From Chlamydiales bacterium (GTDB taxonomy: Bacteria; Chlamydiota; Chlamydiia; Chlamydiales; Rhabdochlamydiaceae): DNA of 64,000 nucleotides. A program made the translations under genes and the position numbers. Below, piece after piece: positions 33,656 through 41,674 of the stretch. Where the stretch lies: positions 79,744 to 143,743 of the forward strand of contig JACPOL010000010.1 of NCBI GenBank assembly GCA_016185065.1. The letters are read 5' to 3'. Under the pieces are notes generated by a model that ran no database searches, was not told where the DNA came from, and worked only from the letters and a program-made list of their open reading frames with translations. Each line of letters starts with the position of its first letter. Positions within the stretch are counted from its first letter, which is position 1.

Positions 33656-34514
33656 TTGCAACTCTCTGTGAAGGAGAGGGAGAGCTGCCCGCACCGGCGC
33701 CCGCGCCTGCGAGTAGAGCTCGTCCATAGCCTGCTAGGCCTGTGAGCTCATTCACTGCATGAATGTAGCCAGATTTATCGATCGCGGCAGTCACCCTTTT
33801 TTCAAGAGGCATCTGCGCAGCTCCGGCGTCTCTTGTTCTTGCTACCCCTTTTGTCTGCATCTTTTGTCCGAAGCGAACCAGTTTGCCCTTGATAGAATCG
33901 AAACACTCTCTGCTTGCCCGTTTTAAGATGTAGCGCGGAACGCCGGTTACAGTTGTAGAAATTGCCGATGCAAGTGCGCACCCTGCGCTTTTTAACTGGT
34001 GGCCTCCAGCTACTGCAAGCCCTTCTGCAACTTGTCTACCTTTTTTGCTGTATCCTGCTCCTGTTCCCAAGACTGTAACAAGCGCCGCAGCTTCGAGCAC
34101 GGCTGTATCGGCAACTGCGAGGCCGAGCCCCACGGGTTTCACGATGCCCACATCGACTACCCCTTCAACGAACCTAAATGCGGCTCCGCCGACCTTGCCG
34201 AGCTTTCCGCGCTTCTCTAATTTTGCCGCTGTTCTTTCTGTCCATGATTCGGCGCTTTTATTCAGTGCGGCTACAGATCTCGTGCGAAATAGTCTCTCTG
34301 GAGGCTTCTGACTCGCTACCCGTTCAGCTCGAGCTCTGATCATCTCTTCAGCGGTTCGAGAAGTCGTGCTGGAAGCTCCACTGGATACTGTGGTGAGATT
34401 CAGGCGAGGCACCTTCTCTGAAGTGGATCCAGCGCCGCCGCTGCTGCTGCCACTATCGCTAGATGGGCTTAATACTACCTCTGGAATTTTATAAACATCA
34501 CTAACTGTTGTCAT
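33579..34514 (-). CDS. Putative effector or inclusion-membrane-like protein
   Basis: 311 residues, no recognised family. The N-terminal 60 residues are Ser/Thr/Gly-rich and disordered, as in type III secretion substrates. There is a basic, helical stretch (RARAERVASQKPPERLF), then two mildly hydrophobic Ala/Gly/Val helices around 115-190 (GGAAFRFVEGVVDVGIVKPVGLGLAVADTAVLEAAALVTVLGTGAG and VAGGHQLKSAGCALASAISTTVTG). A LLAGAGAGAGSSPSPS tail closes the protein. Its 3' end overlaps the convergent acetyltransferase by 77 bp, unusually long here. Secretion is inference from composition only. Confidence 0.6.
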   Translation of the reverse strand: MTTVSDVYKIPEVVLSPSSDSGSSSGGAGSTSEKVPRLNLTTVSSGASSTTSRTAEEMIRARAERVASQKPPERLFRTRSVAALNKSAESWTERTAAKLEKRGKLGKVGGAAFRFVEGVVDVGIVKPVGLGLAVADTAVLEAAALVTVLGTGAGYSKKGRQVAEGLAVAGGHQLKSAGCALASAISTTVTGVPRYILKRASRECFDSIKGKLVRFGQKMQTKGVARTRDAGAAQMPLEKRVTAAIDKSGYIHAVNELTGLAGYGRALLAGAGAGAGSSPSPSQRVATTVAPAPSPELVLEDLHNTPAQAGS

Positions 34515-34647
34515 ATAATCACCTTAATTTTATGTTTTATTATAATAAAAATTATATTATTAATCAATAAATTAGTTTAAAAAACAAGACTTTGTAACGC
34601 TCTAATTTTCAGTGGATTAAAGAAGGCAAAAAAAGTAAAATGTCGTC

Positions 34648-36432
34648 ATGATTCAAGTCGACAATTTAAGCGTCTCCTTTGATGGAGAAACGGTGTTTGA
34701 ACAGGCCTCTTTTACAATAGGCCCAGGGGAGAGGTGCGGCTTTGTAGGGCGAAATGGCTCTGGAAAGACCACTCTTTTGCGTATGCTTGTGGGTCAGGAG
34801 ACCCCAGATCGAGGGAGCATCTCTCTATCTAAAGGCTACAGATTAGGCTACCTCGATCAGCACATCCGTTTTACAGCTCCTTCTGTGATCGAAGAGGCGT
34901 GCCTAGGCCTGCCTGAAGCGGAGAGGGATAGCGTCTATAAAGCTGAAAAGATGCTTCTGGGCCTTGGCTTTAATGAGGAGCAGCTAGACCTCTCCACATC
35001 GCTTCTTTCTGGCGGCTACCAGCTTCGCCTGCACCTCGTTAAGGTCCTCCTCTCCGAACCCGATTGCCTCCTTCTCGATGAACCTACAAACTACTTAGAT
35101 ATTCTCTCACTCCGCTTCCTGACCCGCTTCCTTCAGCGCTGGCAGGGAGAGCTAATCATCATCTCGCACGATCGCGAGTTCATGGATAGCATCGCAACAC
35201 ACACGCTTGGTATCCACCGTAATAAGGTGCGTAAAGTCGAGGGTGGTACAACCGAATTTTTCAACCTGATCATGATGCAGGAAGAGCAGCATGAGAAGAC
35301 GCGCATGAATCAAGAGAAGAAGCGGGAGCATCTCGAATCATTTATCGAGCGTTTCGGAGCCAAAGCATCAAAGGCGACTCAAGCCCAATCGAAGCAGAAG
35401 ATGCTCGATAGAATTCCCGTTTTAGAGCAGCTCAAAAACCTCTACCATCTCGATTTCAACTTCCACGAGAGCCCCTTTCACGGCAGAAAGATGATCGAAG
35501 CGAAAGATGTCAACTTTTCCTACGAGGAGAAGAAGCCCCTTATTCAAGAGCTCTCTCTTGCTGTGGAAAGGGGAGAGCGCGTTGCGATCATCGGTAAGAA
35601 CGGATATGGCAAGTCGACGATCCTCCGACTGCTCATTCAAGAGCTCTCGCCAAAATCAGGCGAGGTGACACTTTCGGATCAAGCTCACATTGGCTATTTT
35701 GGACAGACGAATATCCAGAGACTTGAGGGCTCAAGAAGCATTGAAGAGGAGATCGGCTCCGCCAATTCGCGCCTCAGTTTTTCCGATGTTCGACGCATCT
35801 GCGGCCAGATGATGTTTAGCGGCGACAAGGCTAAAAAGAAGATCTCCGTCCTCTCTGGAGGAGAAAAGAGCCGTGTGCTGCTAGGAAAGATTCTCGCTAA
35901 GCCCTGCAATATCCTTCTTCTCGATGAACCGACCCACCACCTCGATATCGAATCGATCGAAGCGCTTATCGATGCCGTTGAGGAGTTCTCTGGCGCATGC
36001 ATTCTCGTCACTCACAGCGAACTGATTTTGAAGCGCCTCAATCTGCATAAGATCCTCGTCTGCCATGAGGCGAAACAGGAGCTCTTTCTGGGAACTTATG
36101 AGGAGTTCCTGGAAACAGTGGGCTGGGAAGAAGAGGGCGGGCCAGCAAAGAAGAGCAAGAAGGCTCCTCCAAAAGATGCGCGCGCATCTAATCAGCAGGA
36201 GAGAGAGAATGCAATTCGGTCTCTAAAAAAAGAGATTCAGCGCCTTGAAAAAGAGCTTTCGGATTTAGAAGCTGAGCATGCGAAAGAGCATCTTCTGGCT
36301 AGTGAAGCCTCGCAAAGGGGAGAGACGCAGAAGCTCCAAGAGCTCTTAAAGAAGAGCGGCGTCCGGGAGAAAGAGATCGCACGCCGCTACCAGAAACTCA
36401 TTCAACTCACTGAGCAGCTTGAGACGAGCTAG
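34648..36432 (+). CDS. ABC-F family ATPase (Uup/EttA type)
   Basis: A 594-residue soluble protein with two ABC domains and no membrane segments, the mark of ABC-F proteins that act on ribosomes. Domain 1 has GRNGSGKTTLL (Walker A, about 36-46), LSGGYQLRLHLVKVLLSEPDCLLLDEPTNYLD and ISHDREF. Domain 2 has GKNGYGKSTILRLL, LSGGEKSRVLLGKILAKPCNILLLDEPTHHLD and a switch His in VTHSE. The linker and the C-terminal coiled coil (about 510-594, EIQRLEKELSDLEAEHAKEHL) fit the Uup/YdiF group. The stop CTAG is shared with the convergent gene. Confidence 0.93.
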   Translation: MIQVDNLSVSFDGETVFEQASFTIGPGERCGFVGRNGSGKTTLLRMLVGQETPDRGSISLSKGYRLGYLDQHIRFTAPSVIEEACLGLPEAERDSVYKAEKMLLGLGFNEEQLDLSTSLLSGGYQLRLHLVKVLLSEPDCLLLDEPTNYLDILSLRFLTRFLQRWQGELIIISHDREFMDSIATHTLGIHRNKVRKVEGGTTEFFNLIMMQEEQHEKTRMNQEKKREHLESFIERFGAKASKATQAQSKQKMLDRIPVLEQLKNLYHLDFNFHESPFHGRKMIEAKDVNFSYEEKKPLIQELSLAVERGERVAIIGKNGYGKSTILRLLIQELSPKSGEVTLSDQAHIGYFGQTNIQRLEGSRSIEEEIGSANSRLSFSDVRRICGQMMFSGDKAKKKISVLSGGEKSRVLLGKILAKPCNILLLDEPTHHLDIESIEALIDAVEEFSGACILVTHSELILKRLNLHKILVCHEAKQELFLGTYEEFLETVGWEEEGGPAKKSKKAPPKDARASNQQERENAIRSLKKEIQRLEKELSDLEAEHAKEHLLASEASQRGETQKLQELLKKSGVREKEIARRYQKLIQLTEQLETS

Positions 36433-37037
36433 CCGTCGAGAGAAAACTCATCAACACTAGCTGCAGAACCTGCACTACCTGCGCCAGCACCAGCGGATGC
36501 TGTAGTTTTTGCAGCCTCGAGCTTTTCTTGAAGCTTTCTCTGCTCAGCGATAAAGCGCACATGGGATTCGGCTGACGAGAAGACAGATCTACCAGCTTGG
36601 ATATTTTCATGCAGAGGAGCTGCAAGCGCAGCGGCTTTAGCTTGAGCGCTCTCTTCTAATACCGCTAGAAGCGCGGAAGGGGGAGCGGCTGAGATGGTCG
36701 AGTGGGAGTAGACTTGCCGTTGAGTAATCGATATTGATATTGCAGGCCCCTCTTCTTCCTTTTTTTCTTCTTTAACTTCTTGTGCTATAGAGCCTGGAGC
36801 CGCAGCTTGTGTCCCCATTTCAACTTGAACATAAGAGGGATCAGAAAAGCCTGGAATCTGATCTCCAGAAGGCTTACTTGCTGGCAAGGAAGGGATTGAA
36901 GGCATAGCTCTTTCATCACTTCTTATCGTAGCTCCTCTTGGCGCAGCAGGAGTCTGCGGCGGCAGCTGCTCCACAGGTTTTGAAGATGAACAGCAGGAAG
37001 AAAAACATGAAGATAGGCAAGACAAGATACAGCTCAT
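36429..37037 (-). CDS. Cys-rich N-terminus orphan (possible S-acylated effector)
   Basis: About 202 residues from ATG 37037, chosen for AAGAGGTG upstream; an earlier in-frame ATG (37070) has none. The start MSCILSCLSSCFSSCCSSSK places five Cys in 16 residues without a lipobox-type signal peptide. Such clusters are S-acylated by host enzymes in some bacterial effectors. The remainder is Pro/Ser/Glu-rich with a predicted helical C-terminal part (SHVRFIAEQRKLQEKLEAAK) and a SAGAGAGSAGSAAS stretch. It is divergent from the NLS-like gene and shares CTAG with the ABC-F stop. No homologue is recognised. Confidence 0.6.
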   Translation of the reverse strand: MSCILSCLSSCFSSCCSSSKPVEQLPPQTPAAPRGATIRSDERAMPSIPSLPASKPSGDQIPGFSDPSYVQVEMGTQAAAPGSIAQEVKEEKKEEEGPAISISITQRQVYSHSTISAAPPSALLAVLEESAQAKAAALAAPLHENIQAGRSVFSSAESHVRFIAEQRKLQEKLEAAKTTASAGAGAGSAGSAASVDEFSLDG

Positions 37038-37103
37038 AAGATAACACCTCTTAGTTTGTTTTGAGTACAATATTGTTAATTAAAAATAAAATTAACAGTC
37101 ATT

Positions 37104-37784
37104 ATGACATCTATTGCTGCATCTCCTCCTGTATCCACTGCTGGTAAAGGAGTTAAGCGAAAAAGAGAGGAAGAGGATGAAGGCTCCATGCCCTCCGCAA
37201 AGAGAGGCAGAGTCGAGGTGCGTCCGCTCTCTACAAAGAGTAAGAAAGAAACCCCAGAGCTTCTTTTAAAAACCTTTAAAACCTCTGCCACTGCTTCAAG
37301 GCTTTTTGAGGTCGCCTCTATGGTTCAAAAGAGGATCTCCTCTCTTCCGCTTATGGTCGAATTTATCCCCGATGGAGAGTTTCCATTCAGTGGAAGATAC
37401 ACTTTTAGCACGGGAACGATCGGGATTCTATCTTCAGAATCATTCGAGATGAAGCTTGGAGTTCTGCTTTTTGAGCTCGTCAATGTCTGCCAAAGAAGAG
37501 AGATTGAAGCACTCTATAACGAGATTGATCAGGGGCTGATCCTCGATGGCACTGCATTCGCGATGAAGGTAGAAGCTATCGAATATAATAATATCAAAAT
37601 TGCTGCGGCTATTACTGAGATGTGCCGAAAAGAGGGGCTCTCGATTGGCTGGCTCTTTGGTGAGGAGCTCGTTCCGTTCGAAGAGCACTGGAAGACACAA
37701 TGTGCTTCTGGCCATGCTCAGCTCTATATCGATATGTTTAACCGGCATCTAGCAGCTCAAAAGGCGGCTATCGAACCCGCTTGA
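37104..37784 (+). CDS. Orphan protein with bipartite NLS-like motif
   Basis: 226 residues. Residues 15-36 contain KGVKRKREEEDEG and SAKRGR, two basic clusters 11 residues apart, matching a bipartite nuclear localisation signal and also a c-Myc-like monopartite PxAKRxR form. The following domain (about 50-215) is unknown. It includes MKLGVLLFELVNVCQ and DGTAFAMKVEAIEYN, with a spacing that faintly resembles a zincin HExxH...E helix whose His residues are replaced. No signal peptide or membrane helix. It is divergent from the Cys-rich orphan (about 66 bp between starts) and overlaps the 3' end of the thioredoxin reductase fusion by 17 bp. Confidence 0.65.
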   Translation: MTSIAASPPVSTAGKGVKRKREEEDEGSMPSAKRGRVEVRPLSTKSKKETPELLLKTFKTSATASRLFEVASMVQKRISSLPLMVEFIPDGEFPFSGRYTFSTGTIGILSSESFEMKLGVLLFELVNVCQRREIEALYNEIDQGLILDGTAFAMKVEAIEYNNIKIAAAITEMCRKEGLSIGWLFGEELVPFEEHWKTQCASGHAQLYIDMFNRHLAAQKAAIEPA

Positions 37785-39171
37785 AGTCGACGGTGTCAGC
37801 AGTGTTTAGCTCGCGCAGGCGCGATTCAATGTAAGCGATCTGCTTGGTTCCCTCTTCTTGACGCACCAGCTTTCCATTTTTATCTAAGATCACAAGGCTT
37901 GGAATCGCCATGATCTGGTAGCGGGAGTTGATGTCGTGCGCATCTAGAACGTTTACCTTTAAAAAGCGGACTTTTGTCCCATACGCTTTAGCCCATTTTT
38001 CATAGACCTGTCCGAATGTGCGGCAGGGAATGCAGCGAGGGGAGAAGAAGTAGACAAAAACAGTAGTTCCCGCTTTGTCTATCTCTTCCTGAAACTGTTT
38101 GGAAGATTTAACAAAAACAATGTCCGATTCTGGGGAGGCGATCTCTTCAGCTCCTTTGCGCATTGGAGAGTAGCGCGTCAGCCATTTTTGCGCTTGCAAG
38201 GCAGCTTTTGCGCCATCGCCTGCGGCTGTGACTGCTTGCTTGAACTCGCGATCTACGACATCGCCTAAGGCGAATATACCATCAACAGAGGTCTGCTGGT
38301 GCTGTTTTAGCTGGATGTAACCCTGTGGATCGAGGGCGAGCTGATCTGTAAAGAGAGAAGTATTTGGCTGAGAACCAATAGCTAGAAAGAGTGCGTCGAC
38401 GGGTAGATCTACTTTCTCTTTTCCATCTTTTTGTAAAGTAAGCGAGGTCACTCTTTCTCCGTTGCCTTTCACCTCTTCCACTGTTGTCTTCATAAGAAGC
38501 TCAATGTTTGGACGAGCCAGGATTTCGCGCTTTCTCTGCTCTTCAACAGTCTTGAACTGCTCTTTGCGGACGATGAGGTAGACCTTTTTGGCAATATTGG
38601 AAAGATAGTGCGCTTCAGTCAGAGCGCTATCGCCTCCACCTACAATTGCCACAACCTTGTCTTTGTAAAAGCCGCCATCGCATACTGCGCAGTTGTAGAC
38701 GCCTTTAAGCCAGTAAGTTTTTTCGCCACTCACCCCAAGCATGTTCGGCACTGCGCCAAGAGCGATAATCGCTGCCTGAGCGTGGATCCTTTTAATCTCG
38801 CCGCTTGGATCTCTTGTTGTAATCGTAAAGGGTCGCTTCGAGAAGTCGACGTGGATCACCTCGTCACCGCGCAGCTCCGCGCCATTTGTCTCTGCTTGGA
38901 CCTGCATCTTTTCAACGAGATCTAAACCCGAGATATCGAGCTCTCCTGGCCAGTTCTGAACAGAGTGCGACTGTACCAGCGCGCCTCCAGGAAGTGGGCC
39001 AGTGAGCACAAGTGGAGGAATTCCGGCACGTGCGAGATAGGTAGCCGAGGTGAGTGCGCCCACTCCACCGCCAAGAACTACAACTGCACGCTCTTCAGAT
39101 TTTTCTTCTGCATGCACATTTTGCAAGAGCGCGAGGCAGCTAAGAGTTAGAAGGCTCAAGAATTTTTTCAT
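37768..39171 (-). CDS. Thioredoxin reductase-thioredoxin fusion with signal peptide
   Basis: From ATG 39171 (GGAGAG site) the product has 467 residues. Residues 1-21 (MKKFLSLLTLSCLALLQNVHA) look like a Sec signal peptide. Residues 28-335 are a thioredoxin reductase: FAD loop VVVLGGGVGALTSA, redox pair C161-x-x-C164 (CAVCDGG), NADPH loop AIVGGGDSALTEA at 176-188, and GIFALGDVVD at 298-307. Residues 350-467 are a thioredoxin fold with C380-I-P-C383 in place of CGPC. An upstream in-frame ATG at 39312 would bury the signal. Export of an NADPH-dependent enzyme is unexpected. Fusions of these two proteins occur in Mycobacterium leprae. Confidence 0.85.
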   Translation of the reverse strand: MKKFLSLLTLSCLALLQNVHAEEKSEERAVVVLGGGVGALTSATYLARAGIPPLVLTGPLPGGALVQSHSVQNWPGELDISGLDLVEKMQVQAETNGAELRGDEVIHVDFSKRPFTITTRDPSGEIKRIHAQAAIIALGAVPNMLGVSGEKTYWLKGVYNCAVCDGGFYKDKVVAIVGGGDSALTEAHYLSNIAKKVYLIVRKEQFKTVEEQRKREILARPNIELLMKTTVEEVKGNGERVTSLTLQKDGKEKVDLPVDALFLAIGSQPNTSLFTDQLALDPQGYIQLKQHQQTSVDGIFALGDVVDREFKQAVTAAGDGAKAALQAQKWLTRYSPMRKGAEEIASPESDIVFVKSSKQFQEEIDKAGTTVFVYFFSPRCIPCRTFGQVYEKWAKAYGTKVRFLKVNVLDAHDINSRYQIMAIPSLVILDKNGKLVRQEEGTKQIAYIESRLRELNTADTVDFKRVR

Positions 39172-39326
39172 GACTCTCTCCATTGAAAGATCGGTAAATA
39201 CACATTCTAACCCTTTTCCTTTTTCACAAACAGTATTGAATAAAATTTTTAATAATGAGAGTGTGTGCACATGAACAAGAGTTTCCCTATCCGAGGCTCT
39301 TAGATAAAACAAAAAACGGAGTGAAC

Positions 39327-39614
39327 ATGGCTAAGAAAGCAAAGAAGAAAAGAGCGCCAGCAAAGCGTAAAAAAACTGCAAGAAAAGCAGTTAGAAGAAC
39401 AGTAAAACGCGCAAAGAAACGCGCTACAAAAAGAAGACCAGCGAGAAAAGCTGCAAAGCGCCGCGTTGCGAAGAGAAAGCCAGCTAAAAGAGCTGCAAAA
39501 AGAAAAGTTGCTAAGAAGAAAACTGCTAGAAGAAAAGCAAGACCTGCTGTGAAAGTGATGAAACAGAGCGCAACAGGTGGAGAGATGATGGGCTCGAGCG
39601 GAATTGCCGTTTAA
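39327..39614 (+). CDS. hctB: Histone H1-like protein Hc2
   Basis: 95 residues, about half Lys, Arg and Ala, in irregular repeats of the KKRAPAKRKKTARKAVRR and KRRVAKRKPAKRAAKRKVAKKK type. This is the composition of chlamydial Hc2, which condenses DNA in elementary bodies and is made late in development. The start ATG 39327 follows GGAGTG; an upstream in-frame ATG at 39255 is not supported. The C-terminus (VKVMKQSATGGEMMGSSGIAV) is not basic. Its stop shares TTAA with the convergent fic gene, and its terminator lies inside the fic coding region. Confidence 0.88.
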   Translation: MAKKAKKKRAPAKRKKTARKAVRRTVKRAKKRATKRRPARKAAKRRVAKRKPAKRAAKRKVAKKKTARRKARPAVKVMKQSATGGEMMGSSGIAV

Positions 39615-40435
39615 GCTCTTTTGCGTAACTTGAGAAGAGGCGGAGAGATCCGCCTCTTTTCTTTTTTCACTAATAGCTGCTTGCAGCTCCACTCTCCTTG
39701 TTCAATTACTCCCTTTAAAAAGAATTCGATCCAGCCTCTCCAGTCTTTATTTTCAGAAACGGAGTAGAGAGTTTTAAAATAGGTAATGCGATTCATTTTT
39801 ATGTAACGGCTCATGAAAAAAAGAGGCGAGGAGAGAAGCTTTTTCTTGTAGAAGAGAAGTGGAATGAGCACTCGAGCAACTCGCCCATTTCCATCCATGA
39901 AGGGGTGGACGATGAGAAGTTGCGCAGTAAAGATGGCGATCTGCAGGAGCTTATCATCCTTGGATATGCGCAGATAGTGGATCAGATTTTTCATCGAGGG
40001 AAGCAGGAGGTCGGGAGAGGGGGGTAAAAAGTAGGCGCTCTCGATTGTTTTACCGATAGGCCCGATCCAGTTCTGACGCGTGCGAAAGCGTCCGATATCG
40101 CGCGGCTCTCCGAGATCTTTTTTTACAATTCCGTGAATCTCACGCATGAGAGTTAGCGAGATCGTTCTGTGGCTGATCTGACGCATCGCTCTCGACAGAG
40201 CTTTTTCATAACTCTTCAACTGCATGACTTTTTTTTGGGCCGCATGTGAGTGGATGCTACCCAGCGCCTCCTCTCTAACGAGATGTGAGAGGATAATTTT
40301 TTTCGCCTCAGGAGTAGCAGAGAGAGCTTCGAACTTTCCAAGCGTAAGATAGGCCTCACCTAGGAGCTTATCCAGCCCCTTCCACTCAATCTTCCGCCGG
40401 AGCGGCAGCTTTTCTGGCCTGTTTGGTCTGATCAT
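39611..40435 (-). CDS. Fic-domain protein (AMPylase-like)
   Basis: 274 residues. The catalytic motif HPFMDGNGRVAR at 177-188 is a perfect match to HPFx(D/E)GNGRxxR, with the base His177. Fic enzymes move AMP or other phosphate groups to Ser/Thr/Tyr of target proteins. The Fic_N-type region (residues 45-72: IILSHLVREEALGSIHSHAAQKKV) is where class II proteins carry the inhibitory S/T-xxx-E-G/N motif. Here the aligned segment reads GSIHSHA and the inhibitory Glu is missing, so the enzyme may be unrestrained. C-terminal residues are basic. Fic proteins are frequent in amoeba symbionts; the target is unknown. Confidence 0.88.
   Translation of the reverse strand: MIRPNRPEKLPLRRKIEWKGLDKLLGEAYLTLGKFEALSATPEAKKIILSHLVREEALGSIHSHAAQKKVMQLKSYEKALSRAMRQISHRTISLTLMREIHGIVKKDLGEPRDIGRFRTRQNWIGPIGKTIESAYFLPPSPDLLLPSMKNLIHYLRISKDDKLLQIAIFTAQLLIVHPFMDGNGRVARVLIPLLFYKKKLLSSPLFFMSRYIKMNRITYFKTLYSVSENKDWRGWIEFFLKGVIEQGEWSCKQLLVKKEKRRISPPLLKLRKRA
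39635..39667 (+). terminator. Intrinsic terminator of hctB
   Basis: Perfect 10-bp stem AAGAGGCGGA-GAGA-TCCGCCTCTT followed by TTCTTTTTT, 21 bases after the hctB stop. The same bases encode the last residues of the convergent fic gene. Confidence 0.85.
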
Positions 40436-40484
40436 ATTTCTGAGACATACTCTTTTTTCTCAGATTCTGCAAGACTGCAGAAAA

Positions 40485-40581
40485 AGACCTCTTTCGAAAT
40501 TCGCTTTGCTTGGAAAAATTTTGCGGCAAAAATGCCAAAAAGGCCAATTTTAACAAGCAAATGGAGTTTCGAAAGAGGTCT
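40485..40581. repeat. Imperfect inverted repeat between fic and the EamA transporter gene
   Basis: 28-base arms, AGACCTCTTTCGAAATTCGC... at 40485-40512 and its complement at 40554-40581, matching at 24 of 28 positions. They flank an A/T-rich core with a smaller GGC..GCC stem. The element sits in a divergent intergenic region; possible operator or small mobile remnant. Confidence 0.65.
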
Positions 40582-40599
40582 AAAGGAAGAGTATTCAAA

Positions 40600-41499
40600 A
40601 TGCGGCCTAAAACTGATCTTCGCTTTGCAATACCTTGTGTGCTGATCGCCTCGTTTTTTAGTGCAGCAACAGGAGCTGTGGCTAAATACGCCTCTCCGAC
40701 CTTATCGATCGAGCTGATGGTCTTTGGAAGGATGCTGCTTTCGCTTATTGTCATAGGTCTATGGATCGAATTTTCAAGGCCTGTGAGCTGGAAGGAGAAG
40801 CTCAAGACGCGCGAGTGGCCTGTTCATACGGTGCGAGGGATCTTTGGGTTAGGGAGCGTCTTTTTCTACTACTACTCGCTGAAACACCTCTTCTTAACGG
40901 ATGCAACGCTGCTCTTCAATGTCATGCCTATTTTTGTTCCCTTCGTCGCTTTTGTTTGGAGACGTATTCCGATGCCGCACCAGATCTTCTGGGGGATTGG
41001 AGTTGCATTTATCGGTTTGATCATTGTGTTAAAGCCTGGAGTTGGCGTTTTCCAGCCAGCTGCGGGATATGCGCTCCTTGCGGGTCTCTGCGGAGCTGTC
41101 GCCTCCGTTGCGCTGCGTTTTGCTCACTACACTGAGCCGTTTGAGCGCACACTCTTTTACTTCTTTCTAGTGGGTGCAATTGGCAGTGGAATCGGAGTCT
41201 TTTTGAATGCAGAGGCTAACTGGAAGGCTCTAGATCTGCAAGCTCTCTGGTATCTAGCACTTATCGGACTTTTTGGCGTCGCCTTCCAGATTCTCTACAC
41301 GCTTGCAAGCAAGCATGCGCCTGTTCGACTGATTAGCGTCTTTCTCTATGCGGGTGTGATTTTTAGTATGATCTTCGACTGGTGGCTCTGGGGCAACCCT
41401 CTTTCTCTCTCGACGTTTGCAGGCTTTGCTCTGATCGTGCTAGGAGCCTGGCTCATGGTCTACCTCTTCCCCAAAGATCCCGATCCCGAAAAAAAATAG
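40600..41499 (+). CDS. EamA/DMT-superfamily transporter
   Basis: About 299 residues from ATG 40600 (AAGGAAGAG upstream); the longer in-frame start at 40510 lies within the inverted repeat. Ten predicted helices form two EamA halves: FAIPCVLIASFFSAATGAVAKYAS to IVLKPGVG, then AGYALLAGLCGAVASVALRF to FALIVLGAWLMVY. The family exports or imports small metabolites; chlamydiae use one member for S-adenosylmethionine uptake, but the substrate here cannot be read. Convergent with dnaJ, with the large GC-rich hairpin between them. Confidence 0.85.
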   Translation: MRPKTDLRFAIPCVLIASFFSAATGAVAKYASPTLSIELMVFGRMLLSLIVIGLWIEFSRPVSWKEKLKTREWPVHTVRGIFGLGSVFFYYYSLKHLFLTDATLLFNVMPIFVPFVAFVWRRIPMPHQIFWGIGVAFIGLIIVLKPGVGVFQPAAGYALLAGLCGAVASVALRFAHYTEPFERTLFYFFLVGAIGSGIGVFLNAEANWKALDLQALWYLALIGLFGVAFQILYTLASKHAPVRLISVFLYAGVIFSMIFDWWLWGNPLSLSTFAGFALIVLGAWLMVYLFPKDPDPEKK

Positions 41500-41507
41500 A
41501 AGAGAGG

Positions 41508-41640
41508 ATCGGGCGCGGGCACGCACACGGGCACGTTCACGAAAGAGAGAAGAACGGGAAGAGGGAGAGGGAGGGGTTCTTTTTTTCCCTCCTTCGTGAA
41601 CGTGCCCGTGTGCGTGCCCGCGCCCGATTCTTTTTCTATC
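41508..41640. repeat. Perfect 36-bp inverted repeat (copy 1 of a dispersed family)
   Basis: Left arm 41508-41543 (ATCGGGCGCGGGCACGCACA...) and exact complement 41593-41628 form a 36-bp stem with a 49-base loop of AG-rich then T-rich sequence, followed by TCTTTTTC. It lies between convergent genes, so it may terminate both. The same 36-mer recurs unchanged at 60739 and 63929 and with one mismatch at 60821. Confidence 0.9.
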
Positions 41641-41674
41641 TGTGTCGTAAACGCGCCCGTTCTTCTGCCCCTTC

